Shown: positions 4,965-5,603 of the stretch, one piece after another
Numbering within the stretch: the first letter of the stretch is position 1
Layout: every line of letters begins with the position of its first letter
DNA from: W0P28-013 sp964570565
GTDB taxonomy: Bacteria > Bacteroidota > Bacteroidia > Bacteroidales > Paludibacteraceae
Reading direction: 5' to 3'
DNA: 5,603 bases
NCBI GenBank assembly: GCA_964570565.1
Contig: CAZMYT010000016.1
Coordinates: 1-5,603, forward strand
The notes under the pieces: generated by a model
What the model was told of the DNA's origin: nothing
The model's database searches: none
Seen by the model: the letters and a program-made list of their open reading frames with translations, nothing else
Made by a program: the position numbers and the translations under genes

Positions 4965-5000
4965 GTTTTATCAAATTGGTTATATCGGATTATTATTAAA

Positions 5001-5039
5001 CAGCAAAAAAAAACAACACCGGTTAACGATGCTGTTTTC
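5001..5039 (-). terminator. Intrinsic terminator ending the upstream (late) transcript
   Basis: In minus-strand RNA ACAGCATCG (5027-5035) pairs with CGGUGUUGU (5013-5021), two pairs being G-U, around a five-base loop (5022-5026). Nine U residues follow directly (5013-5005, the first closing the stem), and a preceding A4 (5036-5039) can extend the stem. In plus-strand RNA the G-U pairs become A-C mismatches, so the orientation is minus. It separates the 5603-5219 genes from the early promoter at 4961. Confidence 0.8.
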
Positions 5040-5218
5040 TGTACCCAGGAGGTTCTCGAACCTATGGCACAACTTATTCGAAATACCGATCAATATACTC
5101 AAAATCCCGCATATCGAATACTCTCGAAAACACGAAATAACGGCACAATAACAGCCATAATTTTTATTCAATTGCAAAATTGCTCAATTAGACCTCCTTA
5201 CAAAAACGGCTCCGTCTA
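5040..5218. other. Non-coding stretch between the tail-type cassette and the terminator
   Basis: No convincing gene. Frames that stay open here start at TTG codons or run through the terminator and promoter. Visible structure: AGGTT-CTCG-AACCT hairpin (5050-5063); TATTCGA (5075-5081) facing TCGAATA (5114-5120); a direct repeat GGCACAA (5066-5072 and 5142-5148); a short ACGG-CT-CCGT palindrome (5206-5215), which on the minus strand is followed by five T. The 5' end holds the orphan ribosome binding site. It may be a long 3' untranslated region, a decayed gene or a structured RNA. Confidence 0.5.
5185..5199 (-). promoter_or_regulatory. Strong ribosome binding site leading into a seven-codon ORF
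   Basis: AAGGAGG (5193-5199) lies five bases before a TTG (5185-5187), but that frame reads only seven sense codons (MSNFAIE) before TAA. The next ATG (at 5158) gives just 19 residues. Either a gene here has been truncated, or this is a leader peptide or a chance site. Confidence 0.5.
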
Positions 5219-5320
5219 TTAATTTTCAAGTATTCTCTGCACTTCTTCGCGTAAATTCACTGGCACATCCTCAATTGTCTTGACACCCTTTCTGATCAAT
5301 GCTGCATATATTTTTGCCAT
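5219..5320 (-). CDS. CD1375-family-like small phage protein (33 aa)
   Basis: A 33-residue protein, starting MAKIYAALIRKGVKTIEDVP and ending VNLREEVQRILEN. The pattern M-x-K-x-Y-x-x-L-I-x-x-G-x-K-T-[IL]-x-D-V-P-x-x-[LY]-R-x-E-V matches, from memory, the short CD1375 family encoded at the end of tail clusters in Clostridium-type prophages and tailocins; its function is unknown. AGGAGG (5326-5331) is five bases upstream of the ATG and lies across the last codons of the preceding gene, whose TAG ends one base before this gene begins. The tight junction suggests co-expression with that gene. It is short enough to be missed by automatic calling, but both the binding site and the family pattern support it. 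Confidence 0.8.
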   Translation of the reverse strand: MAKIYAALIRKGVKTIEDVPVNLREEVQRILEN

Positions 5321-5321
5321 T

Positions 5322-5603
5322 CTATCCTCCTAACAGTGTTTCATACATCTCTACCAAAGCCATTTGTAAATCAGTAATAGTAGCTTTGAGTGTTTCTTTT
5401 TCTTTTTGCTCTGGCGTTTTCTCGGCAAGGATGAACCAAGATTTTCCATCGATTACACGATTAGCTACCAGTGCCATATCTTGATATATCTGTGTATTTT
5501 CCCCATCTGAAATTTCTACTTCATTTAAATTGTCAGTAAAAATATCATCTGGTATTATCTTATCAGATATAAAATTATTACCATTCAATTCCAGATTTTC
5601 TAA
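5322..5603 (-). CDS. C-terminal part of a phage tail-associated protein of unknown function (partial)
   Basis: The reading frame is open to the right edge, giving 93 residues. The only start-like codon near the edge is a TTG at 5588 without a good ribosome binding site, so the true start is probably outside the window. The visible part is acidic at first (FTDNLNEVEISDGE), then has DMALVANRVIDGKSWFILAE, a probable small beta unit. It ends in a helix of about 35 residues (TPEQKEKETLKATITDLQMA, then LVEMYETLLGG). A C-terminal helix of this kind directly before a CD1375-like gene is, as I recall, common in small proteins downstream of phage tail-fibre genes. No enzyme motif is seen. Placement with the tail cluster rests mainly on its neighbour. 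Confidence 0.65.
   Translation of the reverse strand, partial: LENLELNGNNFISDKIIPDDIFTDNLNEVEISDGENTQIYQDMALVANRVIDGKSWFILAEKTPEQKEKETLKATITDLQMALVEMYETLLGG

Larger units (their letters stand above)
4920..4976 (-). repeat. 10-bp inverted repeat flanking the early promoter (operator pair)
   Basis: ATTTGATAAA (4920-4929) and TTTATCAAAT (4967-4976) are exact reverse complements, centres 47 bases apart. One arm falls at the expected transcription start, the other just upstream of the -35. Each arm is itself partly palindromic (ATTT-GAT-AAAT on the left). The placement on both sides of the promoter suits cooperative or looping repression, perhaps by the RHH protein encoded next. Confidence 0.5.

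Noticed and set aside
5041..5072. tRNA T-arm-like sequence (GGTTCGAGAACC on the minus strand)
   Set aside because: With TTCGAGA as a seven-base T-loop the stem bases do not pair, and no acceptor or anticodon arm could be drawn around it. It is better described as a small hairpin.
4873..5151. Plus-strand open frame of 92 codons
   Set aside because: It runs across the early promoter, its palindromes and the terminator, and shows no domain.
4980..5177. Minus-strand frame of 65 codons starting at a TTG
   Set aside because: The start has no properly spaced ribosome binding site (the nearby AAGGAGG serves a different frame), and the frame runs through the terminator hairpin and its U-tract.
5201..5216. 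Short ACGG-AG-CCGT palindrome followed by five T on the minus strand, after the CD1375-like gene
   Set aside because: Four base pairs with a two-base loop is too small for a convincing terminator; the 5001-5039 structure is far stronger.
1..5603. CRISPR array, insertion sequence, integrase, toxin-antitoxin pair or rRNA/tRNA gene
   Set aside because: No regularly spaced repeats, transposase or integrase motifs, terminal repeats or RNA-gene structure were seen. The RHH gene has no toxin-like partner: its neighbour is the acidic 57-residue protein.

Overview
This window looks like part of a phage or prophage genome from a Gram-positive, Firmicutes-type (Bacillota) host. The evidence is the strong AGGAGG-class ribosome binding sites, a consensus sigma-A promoter, moderately AT-rich DNA with very AT-rich spacers, tightly packed small genes with ATGA stop/start overlaps, and a lambda Bet-type single-strand annealing protein. 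Every gene I can support lies on the minus strand, so transcription runs from high to low coordinates. No searches were run; family names come from recognisable motifs.

Layout in the direction of transcription. (a) 5603-5219: the 3' end of a reading frame cut by the window edge, then a 33-residue protein resembling the CD1375 family found beside phage tail genes. This looks like the tail (late) end of a structural cluster. (b) 5218-4901: 318 bases without a convincing gene. They hold a strong Shine-Dalgarno followed by only seven sense codons (5199-5185), an intrinsic terminator (5039-5001) and a consensus promoter, TTGACA-16-TATAAT (4961-4934), flanked and overlapped by inverted repeats. (c) 4900-4230: a small-gene cassette of a ribbon-helix-helix-like protein, a very acidic aromatic-rich 57-residue protein, a 68-residue coiled-coil protein and a 42-residue two-helix membrane protein. 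All are joined by 4-14 base overlaps. The 57- and 42-residue genes are easily missed because they are so short. (d) 4157-2212: Bet recombinase, a DEDDy-type 3'-5' exonuclease and a 71-residue coiled-coil protein. (e) 2121-172: an SNF2/SMARCAL1-like helicase with its own probable promoter. (f) 128-1: the start of a small helix-turn-helix (HTH_17/excisionase-like) protein, cut by the window edge.

Taken together, (c) to (f) read as an early recombination/replication module. Bet would anneal single strands, and the helicase could remodel forks or anneal DNA. The exonuclease would trim or proofread 3' ends. The RHH protein is the obvious candidate to control the early promoter. The most notable points are: a 19-base element upstream of the helicase that reappears, with three single-base insertions, over the early promoter; the pairing of Bet with a 3'-5' rather than a 5'-3' exonuclease; the Asp-to-Glu change in that exonuclease's third motif; and the acidic aromatic-rich small protein.
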